A DNA stretch of 64,000 nucleotides, taken from contig NC_045145.1 in assembly GCF_008831285.2 (NCBI RefSeq), positions 13,346,040 through 13,410,039 of the forward strand, written 5' to 3'. Both the position numbers and the translations under genes were made by a program. The DNA is from Nymphaea colorata. Lineage: Eukaryota > Streptophyta > Magnoliopsida > Nymphaeales > Nymphaeaceae. Numbering within the stretch: the stretch's first letter is position 1; every line of letters starts with the position of its first letter. The notes beneath the pieces are model-generated. The model made no database searches. It saw only the letters and a list, made by a program, of their open reading frames with translations, and was not told where the DNA came from. Positions 1-12,200 of this stretch are shown in pieces.

Positions 1-2600
1 GGATAGAACTTACCAGACCAAGACAAATGTCAGAAGATAATAAACTGTATTCAGTAGCCCATAGGATAACACCCCAGAAATTCCGTATCTCTTCAGCTTC
101 TGCATTATTCTGGTACAAACTTTTAATGAAATGAATGACACTTGTACAAACAACATAAGGAGAAAGAGTGATATTTTCTATATTAACCTGTCAAGTATAG
201 GATCTGGGAAATTTTGTGTACTCATTGATTAGAAGCATCGAAAAACAATTTCTTAGGATAAAGTTTCTGAAAAACCTCAGTAATAAGCAAGATCAACCTT
301 TTGAAAGAAATTTAATCTAGAATGAGCATAAAGACACCACAAATATAGTATTGAAAGACAACATCAGTATGGAAGGCAAGAGGAATGCAATATGTGCAAA
401 GGCACAGAAGGCCATAATCCTGTTATTAGAGAAAGCAGTAGTTACTCATTTATTTTTGATGCTTTCACTGGTCGATGACTATCATCTTGCACTGATCCTG
501 AAAAGCATATGCCATTATAAGTATACAAGAAGACTAAAACAGCATTAACTCCTTACCATCTCAACTGTATGACTAAAGTGAAAAAATTAGAAAAGTTTAA
601 TTACTCCAGATCAGTGCTTACCAATATTGGTGCAAATTGGCCCGTGTTGGTCGTCCAATATGCATCACAACACCAGTAAACTGAAACAATAAGGAGGCTG
701 ATAGGACCCTTCTAGAACATCAGCCAATATGAAGCCTGTATTAGGCTGTATCGGCCCGATTTGATCCGAATGTGCCAATATATTAATAAATAATTATTAT
801 TATTTTATTTTCAGATTAGTATTTGTAGCTGATATGGCCCGATAGGTGCTGATGCATAATGGCAACATGCATCAGTTTTTACAGATTCTGATACAAATTG
901 TAATTCAATATTTACCACATTTCTCCAGATACCAATAGGAAAAGACAACCAGTCAACCCAAGAAACAAAGCTTAAATTCTAAAGGCCTAGATGAACTTTG
1001 TGCCAATATCGAATGGTTAAACAAATCAAGGATTTGAGTTTGATTTTCTGACAAAGGATTCTCCAAAGAAGCAAGAGGGAGAGATAAAAGCTCAAACTAA
1101 AGCGAGTTTGTCAAGTTTTTTGACAAAGAATTCAAAGATGAAGCAAGATGTTATACCCTCAACTATATGGCCTCTGAAGACTCCATGGCAAGAATTACAA
1201 TTGCTGGAGTGTGAGGCCAGTTGATTTTTTACGATGAGAGTGAGTCCTAACCAGGAAGTCTTTTGAGGAGAACAATGTTGGAAAGCTTAGGCATCAGAAA
1301 TTTAAGGCCCTTACCCTCACAAACATTGTAGCCTCCACACCACCTGCGGCAGTTGCTGGAGTGCGTGTGTGTTTGTTTATGTCACATAACAGAAATTTGG
1401 AAAAGAGAGAGAGAGATGGTATGGTCGAAGTGAGTTGATATTCTTCAGTTGTCTGACATAGAATTATCAGGATAGCAAAGTGAGCACTAACTCTCATGAT
1501 CTGTGTGGCCTCCGTTGCATGCACTTGCAGCTGACACCTCTACGGGCTGATTTCAACACCCAAATAATACATCCATTCCCACCACGCACCACACCCCCCG
1601 CCCCCCACCCCGAAAAAAAAAAAAACGAAGTCACTACACATAGGAGTACATCCTAAGCAAAGTTCAAAGAAAATAAGCAGCAATAGCTATTCAAACAGTA
1701 TAGAAGGTAAAGAAAATAATTAAGGGGACCAAATGCATACGATAGCTGAGTTATGAAATCAAACTGCAACTTAGAAACATAATAGGAAAAGCAGTAACCA
1801 GCCCTGAAGCTAACTACCAACGTTACTATTTCCAACATAGATTTCAACCAACAACAAGCATAATGTTCCTGTAACAGCAGTGAAATTCTTTGTGCTATTG
1901 GAAGGACACATAACAATTCTACCCAACAGAAAACAATGATCAGATACGGCTCTGGACCCCAACATACTGGGATAATCAACTGCCACCTAAATGCATTTCC
2001 AACATTATTTCAAAATGCAGGTTCGCAATCTATATTTCCAGTTTTATTTATTTTATCGCATAATGCCGAAAAAGAAAGCATGTCAACATACAGTTGCTCA
2101 TGAGATTGGTTACACTAATCAAATACATTCACATCAATTAAGAATATAAACCTACACTATGAGCTATGAGGTTTCAGATTATTCTGGCACGTAGATATAA
2201 TACAAAAGGCATAAATGAAGGTCGATCTGTGCTCGTTCAGCACAGCCATAACATGCTAACACTTTACGTTGTCTCAAAAAGATGGAAGCATGACTCACCC
2301 GAACTGCAGATACGATGACAACATCATCAAGTAGGAAAAAGCTAACGAGTTCAACAACACAGATTGGACAAATAAGAAACATTTCAAATTGGAGTAGCCA
2401 TTTAATAACCTTTTATAATTTCAAATAGCTCCCATAAAATGAATGCGACACGTAACTCCAGCATCATATGATGATGAGCAAACAATGGCGTTGTGTATCT
2501 TCAACGTACCTAGTCACAAAGAGGACCAGCGTCCTCTAAGACAAGAGATGGCATCACTGCCATCCCATCACCAAGAACGCTTATTGAGAGCCAAGGAAAG
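1..2600. other. AT-rich intergenic region without a recognisable gene
   Basis: No open frame here looks like a conserved protein, and the longest (about 108 residues, minus strand near 1653-1979) has the composition of random AT-rich sequence. Around 620-880 the words GGCCCGAT and CCAATAT recur in both orientations, which suggests a decayed repeat. A C-rich run followed by an A-run lies near 1590-1625. I see no RNA gene or promoter I could defend. Confidence 0.5.
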
Positions 2601-2604
2601 AATG

Positions 2605-2880
2605 CAAAGGAAATTCTAGATCGTCCTCTTACATTGCTTCCTACGGGACTTTATCGTAAACTAAGGTCGCGTCCGATTCGATTTTAGTTCAATAATGATT
2701 CCTTCCTACTAAATTTTATTGAGCGTAAATGAAAAAATGGTGCAAAGGTAATTATAGACCATCCTCTTACATTGCTTCCTACGGGAATTTATTGCAACTA
2801 TGACAACTAAAATTGCATCCTATTCGATTTAATTCAATAACGACTCCTTCCTACTGAATATCGATTTACAACGATACTTT
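2605..2880. repeat. Two diverged direct repeats of about 140 bp
   Basis: The block around 2605-2745 is repeated at about 2743-2880. Shared words include CTTACATTGCTTCCTACGGG and TTCCTTCCTACT, in the same order and spacing. The copies differ by scattered substitutions and small indels, so the duplication is not recent. No coding content is evident. Confidence 0.7.
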
Positions 2881-4700
2881 TTGTGTGTCCTCCTCCATAT
2901 CTATAAGGCTCCAATCCAGAAGTGGAAACATACGAATAGGAGAACAAATAAAGGATGTCCTGTACCATATCGGAGGGTAAACAAGAAGAGGTAACCTCCC
3001 GGCCATTGACTTCCGCGAACAGATGCTGCAAGTTGGAGAATGTTCTTCTGCCCTCTGGGAGCATGACGGTTTTCTGAATCCTAGCTTCTTTCCACAGGCT
3101 GATCTTTCTTTCCTTCAAGACAGACAAAACGGAAAATCAAAAGAAACAAAAGGAAAGTGGAGAGAAACTCGAATCAGAAGCCGCGAGACGAGTGCAGAGC
3201 AAATCTGAGAGGGTTCAATCTTAGAAGGCGGGAAAGGGAGGGTGTTCCGCTAACCATCGAATGGCGAAGTTGGCATGAGACAGCGACCCTCAGTATAAAA
3301 GCCATCGAATTCCTTAGAGCTCTGGCACCTCCCGCTAGAAAATGAGAGGCAAAACCTCGAGGAGGAGAAAGGATTTCCAATAGGGAACTCCGTTTACACG
3401 AAGCAGAGAGTGCCCAAGGGTTTGATCCCCGGCCGTTGCACAATCGACGAACCATCTTTTTGAGCCATCTTCATCGGATGGGCTGCAAGCGTTCGTGCGC
3501 CCCACCCTGAGGGCTGTTTGGACGATGGTTTCCTTAAAATCCACTTTATGCGTTCACATTGGAACCTGTCTTGATTGGATTTAGAAAAAATCTCCATTTG
3601 TATAAAACTTGGTTTTGCTGCTTTGAGTTATTCATAAAAACCAGGTTTTGAATATGTGTCATTCGATCAAACAAACGAAATTTTTAATTACTAAATAATG
3701 TTTGATTTTAGTAACGATCAAACAGCTTGTAGCAGCCACTCTTTCCACATTTTTGTAGTGTAAGAGCATGATACCCAAAATACCTCCATGTTTATAGGTT
3801 AAATGGGGTTGTCATCTAAACACCCCTTCTGTCTTGTCACTCAAACATACAAGCTAACTTTTAAAAAACTGCAAACCTGATATTACTTCATCCTCTTGCC
3901 CCCCGTTCAAATGCTGACAGTCAAATTTTTTGAAAAAATATATAAACACGTGTAAACATTTAGGCAGCATTCAACTTCTAAAAGTTAATAAATAAATAAT
4001 TAATTTTTGAGAAAATGTTTCAAAGGGCGCTACTAATAAAAAGGTATTCATTTTTTTTTATATAAGATGATAAAAGTTGAGAAGATTAATACCGATCCTT
4101 TCTTACAGCGGTCAGTAGGCGACTTTTTGAAATTTTTTCTTAACAATTAACGCTTATTTATTAATTTTTAAAAGTCGAGTGCTTGGTTTATTATTACGCT
4201 AAATACTAATCGCCTTTTGATAATTATTTTAAGAATTTCGAAGCAGCGGACAAGTACGTAGTAGAATCGCCTGAACCGAGCGCAGATAATCACCCCGGTG
4301 TATATATGTGAAAAGAAGAGAAGCTCTTGTGGCAGGATCAGGATGAGGTAAGAACGTGAAATGGGGTGGTGACTTTTCACCAAGGCGAGCTGAGCCTGAG
4401 GTGATGAGTGGAGAGAAAATATGCAGACTCCTCCAGACATAGTATGCGTCCCTTGACTTACAAGTTTTCAGAAGCCAACCATTATCGAGAGAATGTGATC
4501 ACGTGACCGTCATCAGTGACAAGTACGAAGCTACGAACACTGAACAGCGCCACTCCCCCCATGCAATTGTTGGCTGTGTAGCAGTTCAGAGCGCTTGACG
4601 GTTCTGTAACTGTAAGAGCAGGTTTCGTGAATAAAATGGATGCAGCTGTGGAGGTAGTAAATCGACTGATTTTGATTCAGTTGAATTGTAAAATATTATT
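2881..4700. other. Intergenic region, no supported gene
   Basis: A less AT-rich island at about 3000-3550 contains overlapping short open frames on both strands, none with a recognisable domain. A TATA-like word (GTATAAAAG) lies near 3294 on the plus strand. The rest (3600-4460) is AT-rich. I cannot assign a function. Confidence 0.4.
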
Positions 4701-4723
4701 ATTATTGTTTTTAAAGAAAATGA

Positions 4724-4744
4724 ATATATATATATATATATATA
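4724..4744. repeat. (AT)n microsatellite
   Basis: An uninterrupted AT dinucleotide run of about 21 bases. Confidence 0.9.
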
Positions 4745-5160
4745 AATTAATCAAAATAAAATTTGAAGCATCGAATCGATTTGTCGCTAAGTCTAATACG
4801 TTAGATGAAATTCTGGAGACCGTTAAGCCTTCAAACAACCGCACTCAAATGACTACCTACTGTACTAAAGTACTTTGTAAAATTATTTCTGGCGAGACCA
4901 AACAATGACATTTTCGGATGGCCTCTGTTCGAATTCTGGAGGCAAAGGTCTTTTATGGGGGAACAAATGATATAGTGATGCCCCTCTACGTCTAGCCGTT
5001 GCAAGTTGCAACGGCTACAAGCGCCTTCTTCTAATATTCCGCTCCCATTTAAGCTTCAAAATCCACGCCTACCTTTGCCGTCCCCCTCGTTCTCTTTCCC
5101 CTACACTCCAAACCATCTTATCTCTGTGCCACTCCTCTCCATTTCCCTTTCCCTCCTTCC

Positions 5161-5790
5161 ATGGCCTCCTCCAAGCTAAGAAGCTACACCTTCTGTCCTA
5201 CTCTCCTCCTATTGTGGTTGAATTTCTCAGTCCTCCTATCCTCCTCCGCCTCCATTGCTGTTGTGTTCCTCCTTAGGCACACACCTACGCACTTTGGTTG
5301 GGCCCTTTTCACGGCCTCATCCTTTTCTTTCATCTCCTCACTCACTGGGCTATGGTCACAATTCAACAAGCTCTGCTTCGTCACCACCGTCTGCATGCTT
5401 ACAGTCTCACTTATCGGAGAAGGATTGGGATTCCTCATGCTCTTCTCCAGAGAAGGGACCAGCATCAAGTTCCTTCATTCAACAAGGGATCCGAGAGAGG
5501 CCAAGGCTCTGATCAGAGTGAACGCCGTGCTGCTTCTCGCGATGTTCTTGATGCAGATGATGGTGCTGGTTACCGTATGCATCTTGCAGAGCTGCTTGGT
5601 AGCTAAGTACCGAGGGTTGGAATTTCAGAGGGAAGAGACAGAAAAGAGGAGGAGCAAGAGGATGGCACAGGTACAGGAGGAATCACTTGCAAATGTGGCC
5701 AAGATGGAGGAAACCAAAGCCAAAGATTTAGACGAGAGGATGAAAGCAAAATATGGGCAGTGGACGAGACCTGCTGACTTTGAAGTTTAG
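5161..5790 (+). CDS. Four-helix membrane protein of an uncharacterised plant family
   Basis: A single-exon frame of 209 residues starting at an ATG in a good context (TTCCATGGCC). Four hydrophobic segments can be seen at about residues 12-37, 46-62, 72-95 and 119-146. They are followed by a charged, probably helical cytosolic tail (150-209) rich in Glu, Lys and Arg. The loop word STRDPREAKALIR and the tail words MAQVQEESLANVAKMEE and MKAKYGQW look conserved, and I recall similar predicted plant membrane proteins annotated only as hypothetical or transmembrane proteins. Substrate, location and role are unknown to me. The gene converges on the 3' end of the copper ATPase gene, about 460 bp away. 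The intact frame, codon bias and topology make it very probably a real gene. Confidence 0.85.
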   Translation: MASSKLRSYTFCPTLLLLWLNFSVLLSSSASIAVVFLLRHTPTHFGWALFTASSFSFISSLTGLWSQFNKLCFVTTVCMLTVSLIGEGLGFLMLFSREGTSIKFLHSTRDPREAKALIRVNAVLLLAMFLMQMMVLVTVCILQSCLVAKYRGLEFQREETEKRRSKRMAQVQEESLANVAKMEETKAKDLDERMKAKYGQWTRPADFEV

Positions 5791-6249
5791 ATTGTTGAAG
5801 GCCTCATGAGCAAGAAAGTGGAGCCACTGTAGCGTGTCTCTGTGTCTGCATCAGTACGTACGCATGCGTGCATGTTGTGTGTGTGTGAGTTACAGCTCTG
5901 CTAAAGGGTTAAAAAGGAGTGATCTGTTCTTGTATAGATGGTGAAGCAGTTTCTCAAAGCAGTTTCCGGCAATATATCACCGTTTTCAGTTATCACTTAA
6001 CAAGTCTGATTAATATTTGAAAAAAAAAAAAAGTTCCAATGCACGAAGACGTTGTCTTCAAACCATCCTTCCTCGAATCGTCACCAAAAAGAGGACGCGG
6101 AAGAGAACAATAATGGGGTACGCCGAAACAATAAATCAGAAGACCTCAACACCATATCAGCCGCTCACTGATTTCGTACTGAATCTGTAGGTTGTAGTCT
6201 CACGTCTGTTTGGCTTCTTCCGACTGCAAGCAAGAGATTTCGAGTAATC
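5791..6249. other. 3' spacer between convergent genes
   Basis: This stretch holds the 3' untranslated regions of the four-helix protein (plus strand) and of PAA2 (minus strand). A short purine/pyrimidine stretch with GTGTGTGT occurs at about 5870-5890 and an A-run at about 6020. No other feature seen. Confidence 0.6.
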
Positions 6250-9200
6250 TCACCTTAGGACTGTGCCTCTCACGTTCAGCCCCAAAGGCCTCTGACCTTT
6301 TGGTGGACTACCACTCTGTAACTTCCTTGTTAGAGATCCATCGAACTGTAACAGTAGGGAGTTTGTAACAACTAAGACAGAACTCAATGCCATCAAGCCT
6401 CCTGTCAGTGGGACCAAGAAACTGTATGAGATGAAAGATAAACAGACTAGCAAAGTTCGACAATGGAACACCAAATTTTAGAAGTTTCATCTCGTATTGA
6501 ACATTGTGAGAGATATTCAAGGGCTTATAAAAAGGGTTGTTAAAGGGCCTAAGCTGTTTCAGTGGTACCAAAGCACAGTTCGACACCCAGACTAGGGTCC
6601 CATATGTGCATACGCATGTGCCTTCAAGGGGGTGGATTGTAACAAGTTTAGTTTCCTATTGAAGATTGTAAGAGATCTTCAAGGATTTATAAAGAGGTAG
6701 TTAAGTGGTTAGCTGTCCTAGTTCCTACCTTTTTTGGGTTGGAACTTAAACTTCTAAGTTGTGGGTTGGGACCCGCCGAACCAAGAACCCGAGCCCAATA
6801 TAGGAGTGGGTCAGGTCATTTCATATATATTTAGCCAATTAGCCACAAAATATACATGATGTAGGATTGGCAAGAAAGACATGGGCAAAATCAAATTTGA
6901 AAAACACGTATGTAAATGGAAATGGGGGGTTGTGATATGTCGAACTAATAAGCTCGGTGTGGGTGTGGGTGTGGGGGTGGGGGGGGGGGGTTCAGTGGTA
7001 CCAAAGCACAGTTCAACACTCATACTAGAGTCCCATATGTGGAGACACATGTGCTTTAAAGGGGGTGGATTGTAACGCTCTACTTTGAGAAGTTTAGTTT
7101 CGTATTGAAGATTGTAATAGATCTTCAAGGATTTATAAAAAAGGTAGTTAAGTGGTTAGCTATCTTGGTTTCTACCCTTTTTGGTTGGAACAAAAACTTC
7201 TAAGGGGTGGGTTGGCATCCGTCGAACCAAGGGCCCGAGCCCAATATAGGAGCATGTTGGGTCATTTTACACATGTTTAGCCAGTTAGCCACAACATATA
7301 CATGAGATAGGATTGGCAAGAAAAACATAGGCAAAATCAAATTTGAAAAGCACGTATGTAAATGAAAATAGCAGATACAAAATCCTTTTATTTCTTTGGT
7401 TTGGTGAACCGTAACCACAATACATGCTGCTAGCTCTTACAATGATGCAATTTCAACTCACCAGATAAAGATGGGGTCATTGCACAATCGAAAGAAGGAA
7501 GCAGCATCCCAGCAGCAATGGGAATGACAATGATGTTATATGCAACAGCCCATGCTAAATTCTGGTGTACTTTCTGCATTGTTGCACGCGCAAGATCAAA
7601 TGCATCTACAATCTGCACATCAACAATTCAACATGATAAAAATTGGACAAAAAGTTCCACCATTTTCTGGAGAGAGAGAGAGTGGTGCATAAGATCCATA
7701 GCTATTTATGTCTACCACATCCCTTGAATCAAGCACTGACAATGCTCTTTACTGTACTTAGTGAAAAAAAGCTGGAAATGTCTGAACTTCCTTTCTTAAA
7801 TAAATACTGACTCATCTATATCAGGATAAAGAAAATTTTAGTTCCAAAGTGTTAGCCGTCGGCTAACAGAAGTCGAGAGGAAGGAAGGAGAAGGGAGAAA
7901 GGAACGAGAGAGAGAAAGGCAATCAACAAGCATGCTTAATTAGGGTAAATCTCAAGCTTAAGTAAATTAATAACGGGTCCGGACTGGACCGACTCATACT
8001 GAAATCAGATCCATACTGAAAACATCAAATAGCAAGACCTAGTAGAAATAAACTACTACTGCTCCCCACGATCCCTATATGGATCGTAACAAATACTCCC
8101 CCCTTGAATAACACCTTGTCCTCAAGGTGTGAACGATGGAAACCGCTTCTGTATGTCCTCCGAATCTTCCCATGACGCGGATAACTCCTCCTCAGAGAGC
8201 CACTCAATCAGCTACTGTACCGTCCATTTTCCATTCACCTTGAGTCGTCGTACTCCTACTCAACGTAGGTTTTGGATGCCAGAGGGGATCGCCAAGGCGG
8301 GGGCGGCTACAACTTCACTTTCTGTCGGTGGCTTGAGGCACGCTTTGAGTTTGGAAACATGAAAGACCGCGTGTATGGTGTTGCCCAATGGTAACTGTAA
8401 TTCGTAGGCGAGATTCCCGATCCGCTTTAAAATCTGATAAGGACCAACATACCTTGACAACAACTTACTTTGGACTGCCCCTCGTATACCTAGCAACCGT
8501 TGGGGGGTCATCTTAGGAAAACCCAATCCCCTTTTTGAAATTAAAGTGCTCGATGGCGACGGTTGTACTGAATCACCATGCGATTCCGTGCTGCTGATAG
8601 TTGTTCCTTAAGATCCTTAAGAATCTGATGCAAGATGGAAGCATAATCAAATCATGTAATGGATCTAATTAGATTTTTAGTACTTATTAAAATAGATCCA
8701 GATCCGAAATCCATCCCTTTCTCTATATAAAGGGACGTGGGTCATTTTGTAAGGGATGATGATTCAGTTGAAAAGAAATGAAGTGTTATGTTGTTTTCTT
8801 CTGTTTTTCTTGTTCCTTTGGTTGTTTGCTTAAGTTTTAGTTAGATTAAGTTAGTTTAAGTTTAGTTTTAGGTTAGTCTTGAATGCAGTCAGATTAAGAT
8901 TCGTTAATCTTAGTTTTTTCTGCATCAGAATCACATCGCGACACCTCAACTCTGTCCTGCCACGAAATTCACCTGGACTAACAACCGGGTGGGCCAAGAC
9001 AACGTCATGTCCAAAATAGATAGATGCTATGTTTCTAAGGAGTGGATGGATGACCCTGAAACGATGTTGCACCTGCATGTCCATCCGCGGACCATATCTG
9101 ACCACAACCCTATTCTATTCTCCACATCTAAGCGCAGGTTGACCACGTGGGGTTGTACCCCTTTCCGCCATTTTCAATATTGGCAGGAGTTGGCGGGGTA

Positions 9201-12200
9201 TAGTGAACAAGTTGATTCAGCCTGGGCAGTGGACTTAAGGGGCTGCGCCATGATTAAACTAGTTCATAAATTGGAGGCCACCAGGGATCAGCTTAAGTCC
9301 TGGTGCAAGGGCGGAGCCAACAATCTTCCCCATTTAATTGGGGAGATCAAGTCCAAAATCAGACTTCGCCAGACCCTAAGTGAACGTGGTCATATTGAGG
9401 AGATCGAACAAGAATGCAATCTCAAGCGGGAACTCACCAAGCTTCTGATTTTAGAGGAAAGACTGTGGTGTCAAAAAGCTCGGATTAAATGGATGAGGGA
9501 TGGCGACCTCAATACTAAATTCTTTCAAGGTATTGCCAATGGGAGGAGACGCAGGAACAGAATTGAGGCCATCTCCCATGAGGGACTGATCCTTACTGAC
9601 ATGCCGAACATTTTTTCAGCTTGCACGGATTTCTTTGTTGCTCTGCTAGGGACTTCCCTTGGTGATGGCTGCCTCCCACAATCTCTAGCTCTGGGCCCTA
9701 AAGTCACTTCAGAGGAGAATGCAGAACTTCTGAAATCTCCTACTGCTGCAGAAATTAGGTGGGCAGTGATGAAGGCTGATAAGGATTCTGCGCCTGGCCC
9801 TGACGGGTTTGGCAACAGTTTCTTCCAAAGTAACTGGTCAACTGTTCATGAGACGGTGGCAGGGGCTATACATGGTTTCTTTCAGTCCGGAAGACTGGTC
9901 AAATCTATCAATAAGACCCATATTATCCTTTTGCCAAAGGAGTGTGGCGCCACGCAGGTGGACAAATTCCGGCCCATTTCGCTGTGCAACAGTATTTTGA
10001 AATTCATCACCAGAATCATGGTCCTGCGTATGCGACCGATTCTGTCCAGGATAATATCCAAAAACCAATGCGCCTTTTTGCCAGGAAGAAGTATCCAAGA
10101 GAGCTTCCTCCTCAGTCAAGAAATAGTTCATGTTTTCAAAAATAGCAAGAAGCAATCGGCCTGCGTGAAGATAGACTTAAGCAAGGCTTATGACAGAGTT
10201 AACTGGGACTTCTTGAAGGCTGCCCTTCGACATCTTGGGTTTCATGACCTTTGGATTCACAAAGTCATGACTATTGTCACCACTATCAAATCAGCTCTTC
10301 TTATCAACGGCAAAGAAGGAACGGCTCAGGTAGGGGGACCCTCTCTCCCCGTACCTCTTTATCTTTGTTATGGAAATGCTCACCCCTAGCATCCAGGCGA
10401 ACATTATCAGTAAGCAACTTAAAATCCCCCCCGATGGGGGCCGGTTCCTTTTCCCCTTCCTCTACATTCTATGCTGACGACATCATCTTCTTCATTGATG
10501 GGAAGTTCCACAACTTCCGCCACCTGAAAGTGTGCCTGGACGAGTTCCTTTCTGGCTCCGGCATGGTTATGAATCCTGAAAAATCCACATTCCTACCATT
10601 CAACATGGCTGGCCAGGTGCTTCAACAATTAGAACACCAGCTGGGTTGGCGTATAGGCCAGATCCCCATAACATATCCTGGCATTCCTCTTCAGACTGGA
10701 AACATGACAGAGGTTCAATGCAGGCAGCTTACCCTTACAACTTCACAAAAGCTCCTTCTTTGGAAACAAAAGTGTCTTTCTTTTGCCGGCCGGTTGAGCT
10801 TAATCAAGCATGTTTTCTCGTTGGTGCCGGGCTATTGGAGTCTAGTTGTCAAACTCCCGGCGTCCACCTGTAAACAACTGAACCAGATGGCTGCTGAGTT
10901 TCTTTGGGGCGACAAGGCAGACAGTAAGAGTTCCCATCGTATCAGCTGGTCCACCCTCTGTCTTCCAAAATCAGAGGGAGGAGTTGGCCTTAGGGACCTC
11001 CGGGAAACTAACTTGGCCAACATGGCCTATTTAGTCTTCCGAGTGTCGGTACAGGCTTCCCCTTGGGCGTCACTCATTAAAGGCCATTATTGTGACCGGA
11101 AGGGACTTCTTGACTGTAATTCGAAAGGCAAGAGGGTGTCCAAAGCATGGCATACGGCGTTAAAGTCCTGGACCAGGATTAAAGAGCAAGTCGTTTGGAA
11201 AGTGGGTAATGGTACTATGGTTAAGTTCTGGACAGACTCTTGGGGCAGCGAACACTTGATTGACAAGATCCCGCCATCCCACCTCCATCTTGTCCAAGAT
11301 TGCATCTCCTGTTCAGTTCAGGAGACCCTCGAGGTGAACGGAGAGAACATAAGGGCCTTCCTCGACAGCCTCAACGTTCAAGTCTCCTGGCCGAGGGTTC
11401 AGGCAGAGCAGGCAGACGTTCTGGCATGGAAGAATGCCGGAAATAGCGTCATCAGTCGGTATGAGATCTGGCAGAGGACTCGAAAGAAAGGGAATGAGCT
11501 ACACGACAATATGCTAGTCTGGAAAGGGAGACGGCTACCAAGGGCGGTCTGGGTGGTCTATTTAGGCAGTGCTGGTCGGCTTCCGTTGGATGAGCTAGTG
11601 AAAAGTAAAGGTCGCCATCTCGCTTCTCGATGCTATGTCTGCAAGCATGCCAGCGAAGACATCCAACACCTCTTCTTCGACTGTAAGGGAGCCAAACTCA
11701 TTTGGGCTCTCATCTATGGAAAGTTTGGTAGGACTGCCCCATGGCATGGGAGCTCCCCTAACATCAAGAATGGCCTCAACAGATGGCATTTAAAAGGCTT
11801 CAAAGATAAATCTCTCGATAAATGTTGGAAAGACAGCTTCCACATTGCGATATGGTTCATTTGGAATACGTGTAACCAATTCAAGCACAGAGGGGATATT
11901 CCGTTAGGCAAAATGGCTAACCAATTTTGGTCGCATTGCAGTGAGCACTGGTGGTCCTACCAGTGGAAGGATTCACAACAAGTTAAAGTTCACAACTGGT
12001 TGCGCACAGGCATCCTGTGGAGCAATGGTATCAATCGTGGTGATACTTGGGTGGAAATCAACATTACTTCCTACTTTAAAGCAGGCAGGAAAGGGGTGGC
12101 AGGCCTAATTAGAGAAGCCGCAGGCCGGTTCAGACATGGCCTGGCCTGTTGGTTTCCTAATAATTTGGTCTGGTGGGAGACTGAGGTTCTCATGGAATGC

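Noticed and set aside
1653-1979. 108-residue hydrophobic open frame on the minus strand
   Set aside because: Composition is that of AT-rich random sequence rich in Leu, Tyr and Cys; no family resemblance.
2834-3127. 97-residue minus-strand open frame with a plausible-looking peptide (LPEGRRTFSNLQHLF...)
   Set aside because: It begins at a non-ATG codon, shows no known domain, and I found no convincing downstream exons; it could be a first exon, but there is no evidence.
3410-3435. GGTTTGATCCC resembling a tRNA B box or SINE promoter
   Set aside because: No matching A box at the right distance and no cloverleaf; a single word is not enough.
4627-4908. 93-residue plus-strand open frame
   Set aside because: Runs through the (AT)n microsatellite (IYIYIYK) and has no conserved feature.
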